Source: Bdellovibrionales bacterium | Lineage (GTDB): Bacteria; Bdellovibrionota; Bdellovibrionia; Bdellovibrionales; JAMPXM01 | Reading direction: 5' to 3' | DNA length: 12,548 bases | Assembly (NCBI GenBank): GCA_005792225.1 | Contig: SXSP01000201.1 | Location: 1 to 12,548, forward strand | Shown here: in pieces, positions 5,314 to 10,777 of the stretch | How the letters are laid out: every line of letters begins with the position of its first letter | How positions within the stretch are numbered: the first letter of the stretch is position 1 | The notes under the pieces: generated by a model | Seen by the model: the letters and a program-made list of their open reading frames with translations, nothing else | What the model was told of the DNA's origin: nothing | Database searches by the model: none | Made by a program: the position numbers and the translations under genes

Positions 5314-6978
5314 GTGAAGATCTTAGGCGTGGATCTAGGAAGCTATAGTATTAAAGTCGCGGAACTCGATAGTTCCGGCAAGGGCTTCTCGTTCACGAAC
5401 TTTCACGAGTTCACCCTCTCGCAAGATCCGAATCGCGATCGTGGACTCGAAATCATCGAAGTCTTGCGCGGTTTCTCTGAACGCTTCGATCCCGCAAACA
5501 CCCGCTGGGTTGTCGGAATTCCTCAAGGCGACGTCGCGACTCACCAAAAACGTTTTCCCTTCCGCGAACGTCAGAAGATCCTGAAGAGTTTGCCTTTTGA
5601 ACTTGAAGAAGACATTCCCCTCGATATCGATGAGGCGATCTTCGACGCGAAGATCATCGAATACGTGGGGCCCATGGCCGACGTTCTCACCGTCGCCTGC
5701 CCGAAAGAAGCGATCGAAGAAGCCTTGAATGTCGCGAAAGACGGCGGCTTCGAAGTCGACACCGTGAGTGTCGAAGGACTTGCATTCGCCAACGTTTTCG
5801 AACGTTGGAACTCGGCACCCGCCGAAGTTCCGCTCGCCGCGCGCGAGCCGGATGAAGCGACAAACCAACTTCCCGTCTCGCAAAGTCGTCTCGTTCTTCA
5901 TATGGGTCACAACCGCACGCTTCTTCTCGTCTACCGCGATACCGGTCTCGTCGCCGTTAGAAGTCTTCTTTGGGGCGGCTCCGACGTTGCGCAGGCGCTC
6001 ATGGGAGCGTTCAGCATCCCGATCTTCGAGGCGGTCAAGATCCTGCGCTCGAAAGCTTACATTCTCATGAACAGCGCGGGCGCGACCAAAGACCAACTCA
6101 AACTCTCGCAGGCCATCGCGACGAGCGTTGATAATCTCATGCGAGATCTCCGCCTGACTCTTCTCGAAGTGAAGGCAGCTTATAATCTCGAATTCCAACG
6201 AATCGATATGACAGGTGGACTCTCCTCGATTCAGAACTTGGGTGCCTACCTCACGCAAAGTTTGGAAATCCCGGCGAACGTCGCACCTTCAATCTTTAAT
6301 GAGGTTCCCACGCGCTTTCCTGTCACCGCCGAGGTCGAGGCCACCGCCGGTGTCGCGCTCGGCCTTGCGATTGAGGCTCTGAAACGTCCGCGGAACCCGG
6401 CGATTAACTTACGTCAGGGAGAATTCGCGCGCGAAAATCTCTCATTCAAACTTTTCTGGGAGAATTGGCGGGTTCCGGTGCAGATCGCGGCGACGGCTTT
6501 CGTGATCTTTACGATTTACTCCTTCGTGCGTGACTCGATGACCGCAGGGCTCGTCTACAGCGCGGAGGAGCATCTCACCGAAGCCGCGCAAAAGGTGATC
6601 GGCCAAAAGAACATCGCCGACGCCACGAGTGCCGTCGAACGCTACCTGAGACAACAAAAGTCGATGATCAAAACGCGCGAAGCCTACGCTCAGATCGAAG
6701 ACTACGTGCCCGCCTTCGACATTCTCGCAAAACTTTCAGAAAAACTTCCGGTCAAGAAGCCCTATGTCCCTGGACAAGGCCTCGACGTTCGAGTTCTCAC
6801 GATCGAAAACGACGATGCGCATATCGAAGGTTTCGCTCAAGGCTCGGTGACCGTCGATCAGGTCCAGAGAGCACTGGAAGAGACGGCCCAACCGAAATCC
6901 GTGAAGGCGCTCCCCGCCGGCGGAAGCGGCCCGGGCAAGGCCTTTAGTTTTAACTTCAAAATTAATCGCAAGCCGTAA
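5314..6978 (+). CDS. gspL: GspL, PilM-like assembly platform protein
   Basis: 554-residue bitopic protein that recruits the secretion ATPase to the inner membrane and pairs with GspM. The N-terminal ~355 residues look like a PilM/FtsA actin-type fold. GVDLGSYSIKVAEL (5-18) is a phosphate-1-type loop. A PilM-like stretch with LPFELEEDIPLDIDEAIFD lies at 93-111, LHMGHNRTLLLVYRDTG at about 195-211, and MTGGLSSIQNL at about 299-309. This is closer to PilM than to classical GspL and may still bind nucleotide. One membrane helix at about 387-404 leads into a periplasmic part with a helical region (410-470) and a small ferredoxin-like domain near the end. GTG 5314 has a good GAAGGA (5301-5306) seven bases upstream, and MKILGVDLG is the expected start. 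gspM follows after nine bases. Confidence 0.9.
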   Translation: MKILGVDLGSYSIKVAELDSSGKGFSFTNFHEFTLSQDPNRDRGLEIIEVLRGFSERFDPANTRWVVGIPQGDVATHQKRFPFRERQKILKSLPFELEEDIPLDIDEAIFDAKIIEYVGPMADVLTVACPKEAIEEALNVAKDGGFEVDTVSVEGLAFANVFERWNSAPAEVPLAAREPDEATNQLPVSQSRLVLHMGHNRTLLLVYRDTGLVAVRSLLWGGSDVAQALMGAFSIPIFEAVKILRSKAYILMNSAGATKDQLKLSQAIATSVDNLMRDLRLTLLEVKAAYNLEFQRIDMTGGLSSIQNLGAYLTQSLEIPANVAPSIFNEVPTRFPVTAEVEATAGVALGLAIEALKRPRNPAINLRQGEFARENLSFKLFWENWRVPVQIAATAFVIFTIYSFVRDSMTAGLVYSAEEHLTEAAQKVIGQKNIADATSAVERYLRQQKSMIKTREAYAQIEDYVPAFDILAKLSEKLPVKKPYVPGQGLDVRVLTIENDDAHIEGFAQGSVTVDQVQRALEETAQPKSVKALPAGGSGPGKAFSFNFKINRKP

Positions 6979-6987
6979 GGGACGACG

Positions 6988-7638
6988 ATGAACTTCGACG
7001 ATATCAAAGACCGATTGCGCGAAGCCTTTCAGACCTTGTCGGGTCGCGTGCGTGAGTCGACGGCGTGGAACCAACTTATGGAAAAGTATGCGGACCTCCC
7101 GCCGCAAGGGCAAAAAGCCGCCCTTGCCGGAACGGGTGTGATCTTCGCGCTTTTCATGTTGATGATTCCCTCTTGCGTCTTTCTTTCCTCCATGACGAAC
7201 ATCACGGACTTCGAAGATAAGAAACAGCTCATGCGCGATCTCTACCGCACGCACCGCGAGGCGAGCGCCCTTCCGCCCCCGCCTCTTTCGATGTCGGGTT
7301 CCGAACTTCAAAATCGCGTGCAAAGCGTTTTGAGCGGCGCGGGTTTGCAACCCGAGCAGCTAGGCGGCGTGCAGGAGTTCGACAACAAGCCGAAATCGAG
7401 CGGCTGGATTCCGAAGAGCCTCGATCAGGCCGGAGTCGCGGTCACCGTTCGCAAATTGAACCTCGAGCAGATCGTCGACATTGGTCAACGTTTGCAGCGC
7501 ATGCAAGCGACCGCGAAAATGACGGGACTTGAAGTCCGTGCGCAATCCGAAGATCCGCACTACTTCGACGTTGTTTATAAGATCGTCGCGTTTAATCTTC
7601 CCCCGGAACCCGCCCCCAAGGGCGGCGCGAAGAAGTAA
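6988..7638 (+). CDS. gspM: GspM, T2SS inner-membrane assembly protein
   Basis: 216-residue bitopic protein. A cytoplasmic N-terminus of about 43 residues is followed by one membrane helix at about 45-67 and a periplasmic domain. GspM partners GspL at the base of the pseudopilus. Its sequence is poorly conserved, so the call rests on length, single-helix topology, the GspM-like run before the helix (LMEKYADLPPQGQKAALAG) and its place between gspL and gspN. The periplasmic part has a Pro-rich segment (PPPPL, 96-100) and ends in a short Pro/Gly/Lys tail. ATG 6988 has AAGGGA (6977-6982) five bases upstream, overlapping the gspL stop. gspN begins ten bases after its stop. Confidence 0.85.
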   Translation: MNFDDIKDRLREAFQTLSGRVRESTAWNQLMEKYADLPPQGQKAALAGTGVIFALFMLMIPSCVFLSSMTNITDFEDKKQLMRDLYRTHREASALPPPPLSMSGSELQNRVQSVLSGAGLQPEQLGGVQEFDNKPKSSGWIPKSLDQAGVAVTVRKLNLEQIVDIGQRLQRMQATAKMTGLEVRAQSEDPHYFDVVYKIVAFNLPPEPAPKGGAKK

Positions 7639-7651
7639 GGATAAAAAAATG
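7637..7651 (+). promoter_or_regulatory. Ribosome-binding site that sets the gspN start
   Basis: AAGG (7637-7640) lies eight bases before ATG 7649, across an A-rich spacer. The same reading frame is open back to 7529, but that earlier ATG lies inside gspM with no Shine-Dalgarno, so 7649 is preferred. Confidence 0.75.
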
Positions 7652-8632
7652 GGACAAGCGCTCGAGCCGATCGTTAATCTATTTCGCTTTCACAAGCTGA
7701 AGATGCTCGTGGTGCTCCTCTTCGCGGTCGTCTTCTCGCTGTGGATTTTCCCATCGGGCGATCTCAGCGACATCGTCTCTGACCAAGCGACGCGTGGAAG
7801 CGGAATGTACATCCAGCTCGAGGGCCTCAGCCTCGCGTTCAACCCCGGACCGGGCATACACGCCGAAAACCTCGTGATCGAACCACCCGACATGCCCGCG
7901 ATCGATGCCGCGAGCGCCGAAGTTTACCCGTCCATCATTGATGCCATCCTCGGTAAAACGGCAGCGGCGGCGTACCTCTCCGGTCTCTTCAAAGGTGATG
8001 TCAGCGTCGATGTTTCCGAAGGCGATAAAATGAAATCCGGCGAGCGCGTGAAAAACCTCACGCTCGTCACCGAGCGCCTGGATTTATCGCGCGTCGGAGA
8101 CTACATGCGCGACGCAAACATGATGAACCTCGAACTCAAAGGAGCGATGAACCTCAACACCACGATGAGCATCGATCCCGCATTTACGAATCAGCCGAGC
8201 GGAACGGCGGCCGTCGACATCGCGAACTTCAGCCTCCCGGCGCAAACACTGCAAACGCAAATGGGCCCAATTCAAACACCCCCACTCGCCCTGGGAAAAC
8301 TCTCGGTCCAAGCAAAGATGAACGATGGACAACTCGAACTTCAGGAAGTCAATTTCGGCGGAGCGAAGGATGGTCTCTCCGGCAAAGTGAAGGGCCAGAT
8401 CGTGATGAACATGCGTCGCGTGGGCGCCGTCGTGAGTCCCGTGATCGGTAATTACAAACTCGGCATCGACCTCACCATTCCGAAGTCGTTCATGACATCC
8501 AATCCGATGATCGGCGGGCTCCTGGACGGCATGGTCGGTAAATTCAAAAAAGAAACCGCGAACGAAGTCCGCTACACGTTTGCCGCCCAAGGTGTGCCCG
8601 GCGGTGTTCCGATTTTCACGGACAAACTTTGA
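7649..8632 (+). CDS. gspN: GspN, T2SS accessory envelope protein (Leptospira/delta type)
   Basis: 327-residue protein with a short basic N-terminus, one hydrophobic segment at about 19-35, and a beta-rich periplasmic region of repeated amphipathic strands. It resembles the GspN family found in T2SS operons of Leptospira and delta-type bacteria, and more loosely the AsmA/LptC-like envelope proteins. The call is from pattern and operon position directly after gspM, not from a strict motif. GspN is not essential in all T2SSs and its exact role is unclear. A tie to the outer membrane or to cargo is possible. The C-terminus has a Gly/Met-rich stretch (NPMIGGLLDGMVGKF) before the final strands. It is the last gene of the T2SS cluster here. 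Confidence 0.8.
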   Translation: MGQALEPIVNLFRFHKLKMLVVLLFAVVFSLWIFPSGDLSDIVSDQATRGSGMYIQLEGLSLAFNPGPGIHAENLVIEPPDMPAIDAASAEVYPSIIDAILGKTAAAAYLSGLFKGDVSVDVSEGDKMKSGERVKNLTLVTERLDLSRVGDYMRDANMMNLELKGAMNLNTTMSIDPAFTNQPSGTAAVDIANFSLPAQTLQTQMGPIQTPPLALGKLSVQAKMNDGQLELQEVNFGGAKDGLSGKVKGQIVMNMRRVGAVVSPVIGNYKLGIDLTIPKSFMTSNPMIGGLLDGMVGKFKKETANEVRYTFAAQGVPGGVPIFTDKL

Positions 8633-8748
8633 CTTGGAAGGGCCACACTCCGGTCGCCGACCCGTGTGGTCATCCGCCCTTCGGCCCTTGCTAAACTGTT
8701 TTGTAAATGCTTGAACTTTGTAGACTATTTGGGTTCGTTTTCGGCCTC

Positions 8749-8774
8749 ATCCCGACCTTCGTCGGGATAAATTA
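8749..8774 (+). terminator. Possible terminator at the end of the gsp operon
   Basis: Perfect 8-bp stem with a four-base CTTC loop, followed by an A/T-rich but not T-only stretch (AAATTATT). It is weaker than the two clear terminators later in the window. It may work with the compound hairpin at 8638-8689. Confidence 0.35.
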
Positions 8775-8811
8775 TTGACCCTTTTCTGCACTCCGTGGGA
8801 CAACATTCCCT
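8775..8811 (+). promoter_or_regulatory. Weak candidate ssb promoter
   Basis: TTGACC (8775-8780) is a good -35 (5 of 6). The best -10 at 18-base spacing is GACAAC (8799-8804), only 3 of 6. Predicted start about 8811, which would place the 8814-8829 hairpin at the very 5' end of the ssb message. No LexA-like operator was recognised. Confidence 0.3.
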
Positions 8812-8813
8812 AG

Positions 8814-8829
8814 CCTCTCTTCAGAGAGG
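8814..8829 (+). promoter_or_regulatory. Palindrome in the ssb leader
   Basis: CCTCTCT and AGAGAGG form a palindrome with a two-base centre. It could be an operator (as DNA) or a 5' stabilising hairpin (as RNA), depending on the true transcription start. Confidence 0.35.
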
Positions 8830-8872
8830 AAATCCAAACAACATACGGTTGCATGCATGAAAGCAAGGCAAC

Positions 8873-8888
8873 AGGAGTATCCACAATG
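8873..8888 (+). promoter_or_regulatory. Ribosome-binding site that sets the ssb start
   Basis: AGGAG (8873-8877) lies eight bases before ATG 8886, which begins [14 protein letters not shown], the usual SSB start. The in-frame ATG at 8853 has no Shine-Dalgarno and would add 11 non-conserved residues. Confidence 0.85.
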
Positions 8889-9341
8889 GCAGGAGTCAAT
8901 AAGGTCATCGTGGTCGGCCGCCTCGGCGCTGACCCGGAAGTGAAGAACGTTGGCAACAGCGGAACCATGACCCGTTTGAGCGTTGCGACCAGCGAAAACT
9001 GGGTCGACAAGGAAGGTCATAAACAAGAACGCACCGAATGGCATCGCATCGTCGTTTGGGGACGCCTCGCTGAGATCTGCGGAAAGCATCTCGCAAAAGG
9101 TCGTCAAGTTTACGTCGAAGGCCGCCTTCAGACGCGCTCATGGGAAGACCAACAGGGTCAAAAGCGCTACGCCACCGAGATCGTCGCGAACACCGTTCAG
9201 TTCCTCGGAGCTGCGGGCGCTGAGCGCGGTGATTACCAAGAATCTTCGGGACGTTCGTCATCGCACTCGCGCGATGATTTCGGCGCGCAAGATTTCGGTC
9301 CCGAGCCCTCTTTCGATAGCTCGGAAGAAATTCCGTTCTAA
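8886..9341 (+). CDS. ssb: Single-stranded DNA-binding protein
   Basis: 151-residue SSB that coats single-stranded DNA in replication, recombination and repair and recruits partners through its C-terminal tip. The OB fold spans about 1-108: [15 protein letters not shown], the [14 protein letters not shown] stretch, [21 protein letters not shown] and the final [11 protein letters not shown] strand are all present. A flexible tail of about 40 residues rich in Ser, Asp, Gly and Phe ends in SSEEIPF, the acidic tip used for partner binding (DDIPF in E. coli). It is flanked by a structured gap upstream and an intrinsic terminator downstream, so it is probably transcribed alone or with the small gene that follows. 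Confidence 0.97.
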   Translation: MAGVNKVIVVGRLGADPEVKNVGNSGTMTRLSVATSENWVDKEGHKQERTEWHRIVVWGRLAEICGKHLAKGRQVYVEGRLQTRSWEDQQGQKRYATEIVANTVQFLGAAGAERGDYQESSGRSSSHSRDDFGAQDFGPEPSFDSSEEIPF

Positions 9342-9355
9342 CGATACGACTCATC

Positions 9356-9371
9356 TGAGATAATCGAAGTG
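9356..9371 (+). promoter_or_regulatory. Possible extended -10 promoter between ssb and the lipoprotein gene
   Basis: TGAGATAAT (9356-9364) fits TGn plus the hexamer GATAAT (5 of 6). A -35 at 17-base spacing (TTCTAA, 9336-9341) is weak and overlaps the ssb stop. Predicted start about 9371. The terminator hairpin at 9378-9405 would then lie inside the leader of this transcript. Confidence 0.35.
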
Positions 9372-9377
9372 ACCACG

Positions 9378-9405
9378 AAACCCAGGCGATGAGTCTGGGT
9401 TTTTT
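9378..9405 (+). terminator. Intrinsic terminator after ssb
   Basis: AAACCCAG (9378-9385) pairs perfectly with CTGGGTTT (9395-9402) across a nine-base loop, and the T run covers 9400-9405. A standard rho-independent terminator. It ends only 18 bases before the start codon of the next gene. Confidence 0.85.
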
Positions 9406-9423
9406 CTTTCGCGGGAGCGAGCG

Positions 9424-9786
9424 ATGCACGTACGGATTCTCATCGGATGCCTTCTGAGTACCACCTTCGGCTGCACGGTTTACAAATCATCCGACCGCGA
9501 CAGCTTCAATGCGAACGCCGCCAAAAACTCATCAAGTCAATCGCTCCGCGCCGATCTCCTCCCCGCAGGCGCGGTCGCCTGCGATCTCTCGCAAAATCCA
9601 GATAGCTTCGGAGCAAAATCGGCCGAGGCGTTGCGGGAGCTTGATGCTTTGGCCATTCGAGTGGTCACGACGACCGAATCGAATGGTGCTCTCCGATGTT
9701 CATTCAAGTTTTCCAGCTCGGCCGATGAGTCGACTTCTCTCGAGTTCGCCCGGGCTCAAGTCGAGAGACTCGCAAGCGAGCTCTGA
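9424..9786 (+). CDS. Small putative lipoprotein, function unknown
   Basis: 120 residues, family not recognised. The N-terminus MHVRILIGCLLSTTFGC looks like a lipoprotein signal, with Cys17 as the likely lipidated residue. Thr at -3 and Phe at -2 are a poor fit to the usual L-A/S-G/A-C box. Gly at -1 fits. Other cysteines are at 9, 53 and 92. The mature part is polar and Ser/Ala-rich. Residues 50-120 read like a small mixed alpha/beta domain ending in a helix (SLEFARAQVERLASEL). GGGAG (9413-9417) lies six bases before ATG 9424. The gene is squeezed between a terminator and the downstream gene, so its transcription source is unclear. Length, signal and ribosome-binding site support a real gene. 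Confidence 0.7.
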   Translation: MHVRILIGCLLSTTFGCTVYKSSDRDSFNANAAKNSSSQSLRADLLPAGAVACDLSQNPDSFGAKSAEALRELDALAIRVVTTTESNGALRCSFKFSSSADESTSLEFARAQVERLASEL

Positions 9787-9788
9787 CC

Positions 9789-9824
9789 TCGACTCGACTC
9801 TTCTTGTTTTCTATAGATGCGGCC
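9789..9824 (+). promoter_or_regulatory. Candidate promoter for the barrel protein gene
   Basis: TCGACT (9789-9794, 4 of 6 to TTGACA) and TATAGA (9812-9817, 4 of 6) lie 17 bases apart. Predicted start about 9824, giving a leader of about 44 bases. Moderate match only. Confidence 0.35.
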
Positions 9825-9854
9825 TCCCATTTACCTCTAAAATATTCCCATGCG

Positions 9855-9870
9855 TGGAGGCTCATCTATG
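9855..9870 (+). promoter_or_regulatory. Ribosome-binding site that sets the start of the barrel protein
   Basis: TGGAGG (9855-9860) lies seven bases before ATG 9868. The upstream in-frame ATG at 9850 would place this sequence inside the gene and put six extra residues before the signal peptide. Confidence 0.8.
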
Positions 9871-10719
9871 TTTACCCGTTATGCCGCGGTTCTCCTGTCT
9901 ATTCTTTGCATGGCCGCTGAGGCGCAGGCTCTCAGAGTCTCCCAAGTCAAAGGCGATCAAGCCCTCGTCTCTCTCGAAGATGGCGATAGCCCCAATGAAG
10001 GCGATCAGTATTTCGTCATGATCAACGGAAAAAAACTCGGCCTCGTGCAAATCACGAAAGTGAAAGGCAAGCGCGCAATCGCGAAACTCAAAAAAGGTCG
10101 CGCTGACGTGGGCTCGGAACTTTCGCTCGCTCGCGCGGCGGGTTCGGGCGGCGGCGGCTCCTCGCAAGCTTCACGCGGAACGAAGAGATCCCGTCGCGGC
10201 GATTCGATGCTGAACGGAATGTATATTGGCGGCCTCCTCGGCATAAACTCAGCTTCGCAGACGGTGAAAGACGTTTCGGGTGCGACTTATTCGATGTCGG
10301 GCATGGGCTTCAGCGCAAAAGGTTTCGGTGACATGAACATCTCCGGCGGCCTCGGCGTGATCGGCCGCTTCGGTCTTGAGCAGTTAAGCCTTAAGGGAAC
10401 CGCCCCCGGAAAAGACCTCAACACGAGCATCATGTACGTCACGGGCGACCTCCTCCTCCGCTACCAGTTCATGCAAGGCGCCTCTTTCGTTCCGTTCGTC
10501 GCGGGCGGCATGGGCATCCACTTCCCGATGTCGAAGAGCTCAAACGCGCTCCAGGATATTCCTACGATGACGGTCTTCTTCTTCGGCGCGGGCGTGAACT
10601 ACTCGATGAGCGATTCGATGTACCTGACCGCGATGGGTGAATACGGAATGTTCCCGCCCTCAAACGACGTGGCGACGACGCTCATCCTCGTTCGCGGCGG
10701 CCTCGGCTACCGCTTCTAA
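9868..10719 (+). CDS. Secreted outer-membrane beta-barrel-like protein with N-terminal SH3-like domain
   Basis: 283 residues in three parts. A signal peptide (1-21, MFTRYAAVLLSILCMAAEAQA) probably ends at AQA|L. Residues 22-90 form a small beta domain with alternating V/I and G-D turns (LRVSQVKGDQALVSLEDGD, then GDQYFVMINGKKLGLVQITKVKGKRAIAKLK), which recalls the C-terminal domain of FlgT-like or SH3-like envelope proteins. A Gly/Ser/Arg linker follows at about 91-114. From about 117 to the end, alternating hydrophobic and polar strands with Gly turns and a final GGLGYRF (C-terminal aromatic) suggest an OmpA/OmpW-like eight-strand barrel. It is likely an outer-membrane protein whose first domain sits in the periplasm. 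The function is unknown. Confidence 0.8.
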   Translation: MFTRYAAVLLSILCMAAEAQALRVSQVKGDQALVSLEDGDSPNEGDQYFVMINGKKLGLVQITKVKGKRAIAKLKKGRADVGSELSLARAAGSGGGGSSQASRGTKRSRRGDSMLNGMYIGGLLGINSASQTVKDVSGATYSMSGMGFSAKGFGDMNISGGLGVIGRFGLEQLSLKGTAPGKDLNTSIMYVTGDLLLRYQFMQGASFVPFVAGGMGIHFPMSKSSNALQDIPTMTVFFFGAGVNYSMSDSMYLTAMGEYGMFPPSNDVATTLILVRGGLGYRF

Positions 10720-10747
10720 TATAAATTCAAATCGGTGGCTGAATGAG

Positions 10748-10773
10748 AAGGGCTCACGCGTGAGCCCTTTTTT
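10748..10773 (+). terminator. Palindromic terminator between convergent genes
   Basis: 10748-10769 is a perfect 22-bp palindrome (GGGCTCACGCGTGAGCCC core), followed on the + strand by six T (10768-10773). It is a strong intrinsic terminator for the barrel protein gene. The hairpin also lies just after the - strand rel stop (10780-10778). On that strand only two T directly follow the stem, so termination there should be weaker. Confidence 0.9.
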
Positions 10774-10777
10774 CGTT

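Larger units (their letters stand above)
8633..8885 (+). other. Non-coding gap between the T2SS operon and ssb
   Basis: About 250 bases with no credible gene. A compound hairpin follows gspN: AAGGGCC (8638-8644) with GGCCCTT (8683-8689), enclosing CCACAC/GTGTGG and GGTC/GACC. The sequence after it is T-rich but broken (CTGTTTTG). A second perfect 8-bp hairpin (8749-8756 with 8761-8768, loop CTTC) is followed by AAATTATT. A third, CCTCTCT/AGAGAGG (8814-8829), lies in the probable ssb leader. The first two are the likely end of the T2SS transcript. Confidence 0.6.

Noticed and set aside
5335..6258. 307-codon open frame on the - strand inside gspL
   Set aside because: Fully antisense to a well-supported gene, with a low-complexity His/Arg/Asp-rich product and no ribosome-binding site or family match. 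It is a by-product of GC-rich codon usage.
7529..7648. Longer gspN start 40 codons upstream
   Set aside because: It lies inside gspM and lacks a ribosome-binding site. ATG 7649 has AAGG eight bases before it and gives a normal N-terminal membrane segment.
8853..8885. Longer ssb start 11 codons upstream
   Set aside because: No Shine-Dalgarno. The AGGAG at 8873-8877 and the conserved SSB N-terminus fix the start at 8886.
9509..10021. 170-codon + strand frame overlapping the lipoprotein and barrel genes
   Set aside because: Out of frame with both supported genes, no signal or ribosome-binding site, and an Arg/Ser/Pro-rich product.
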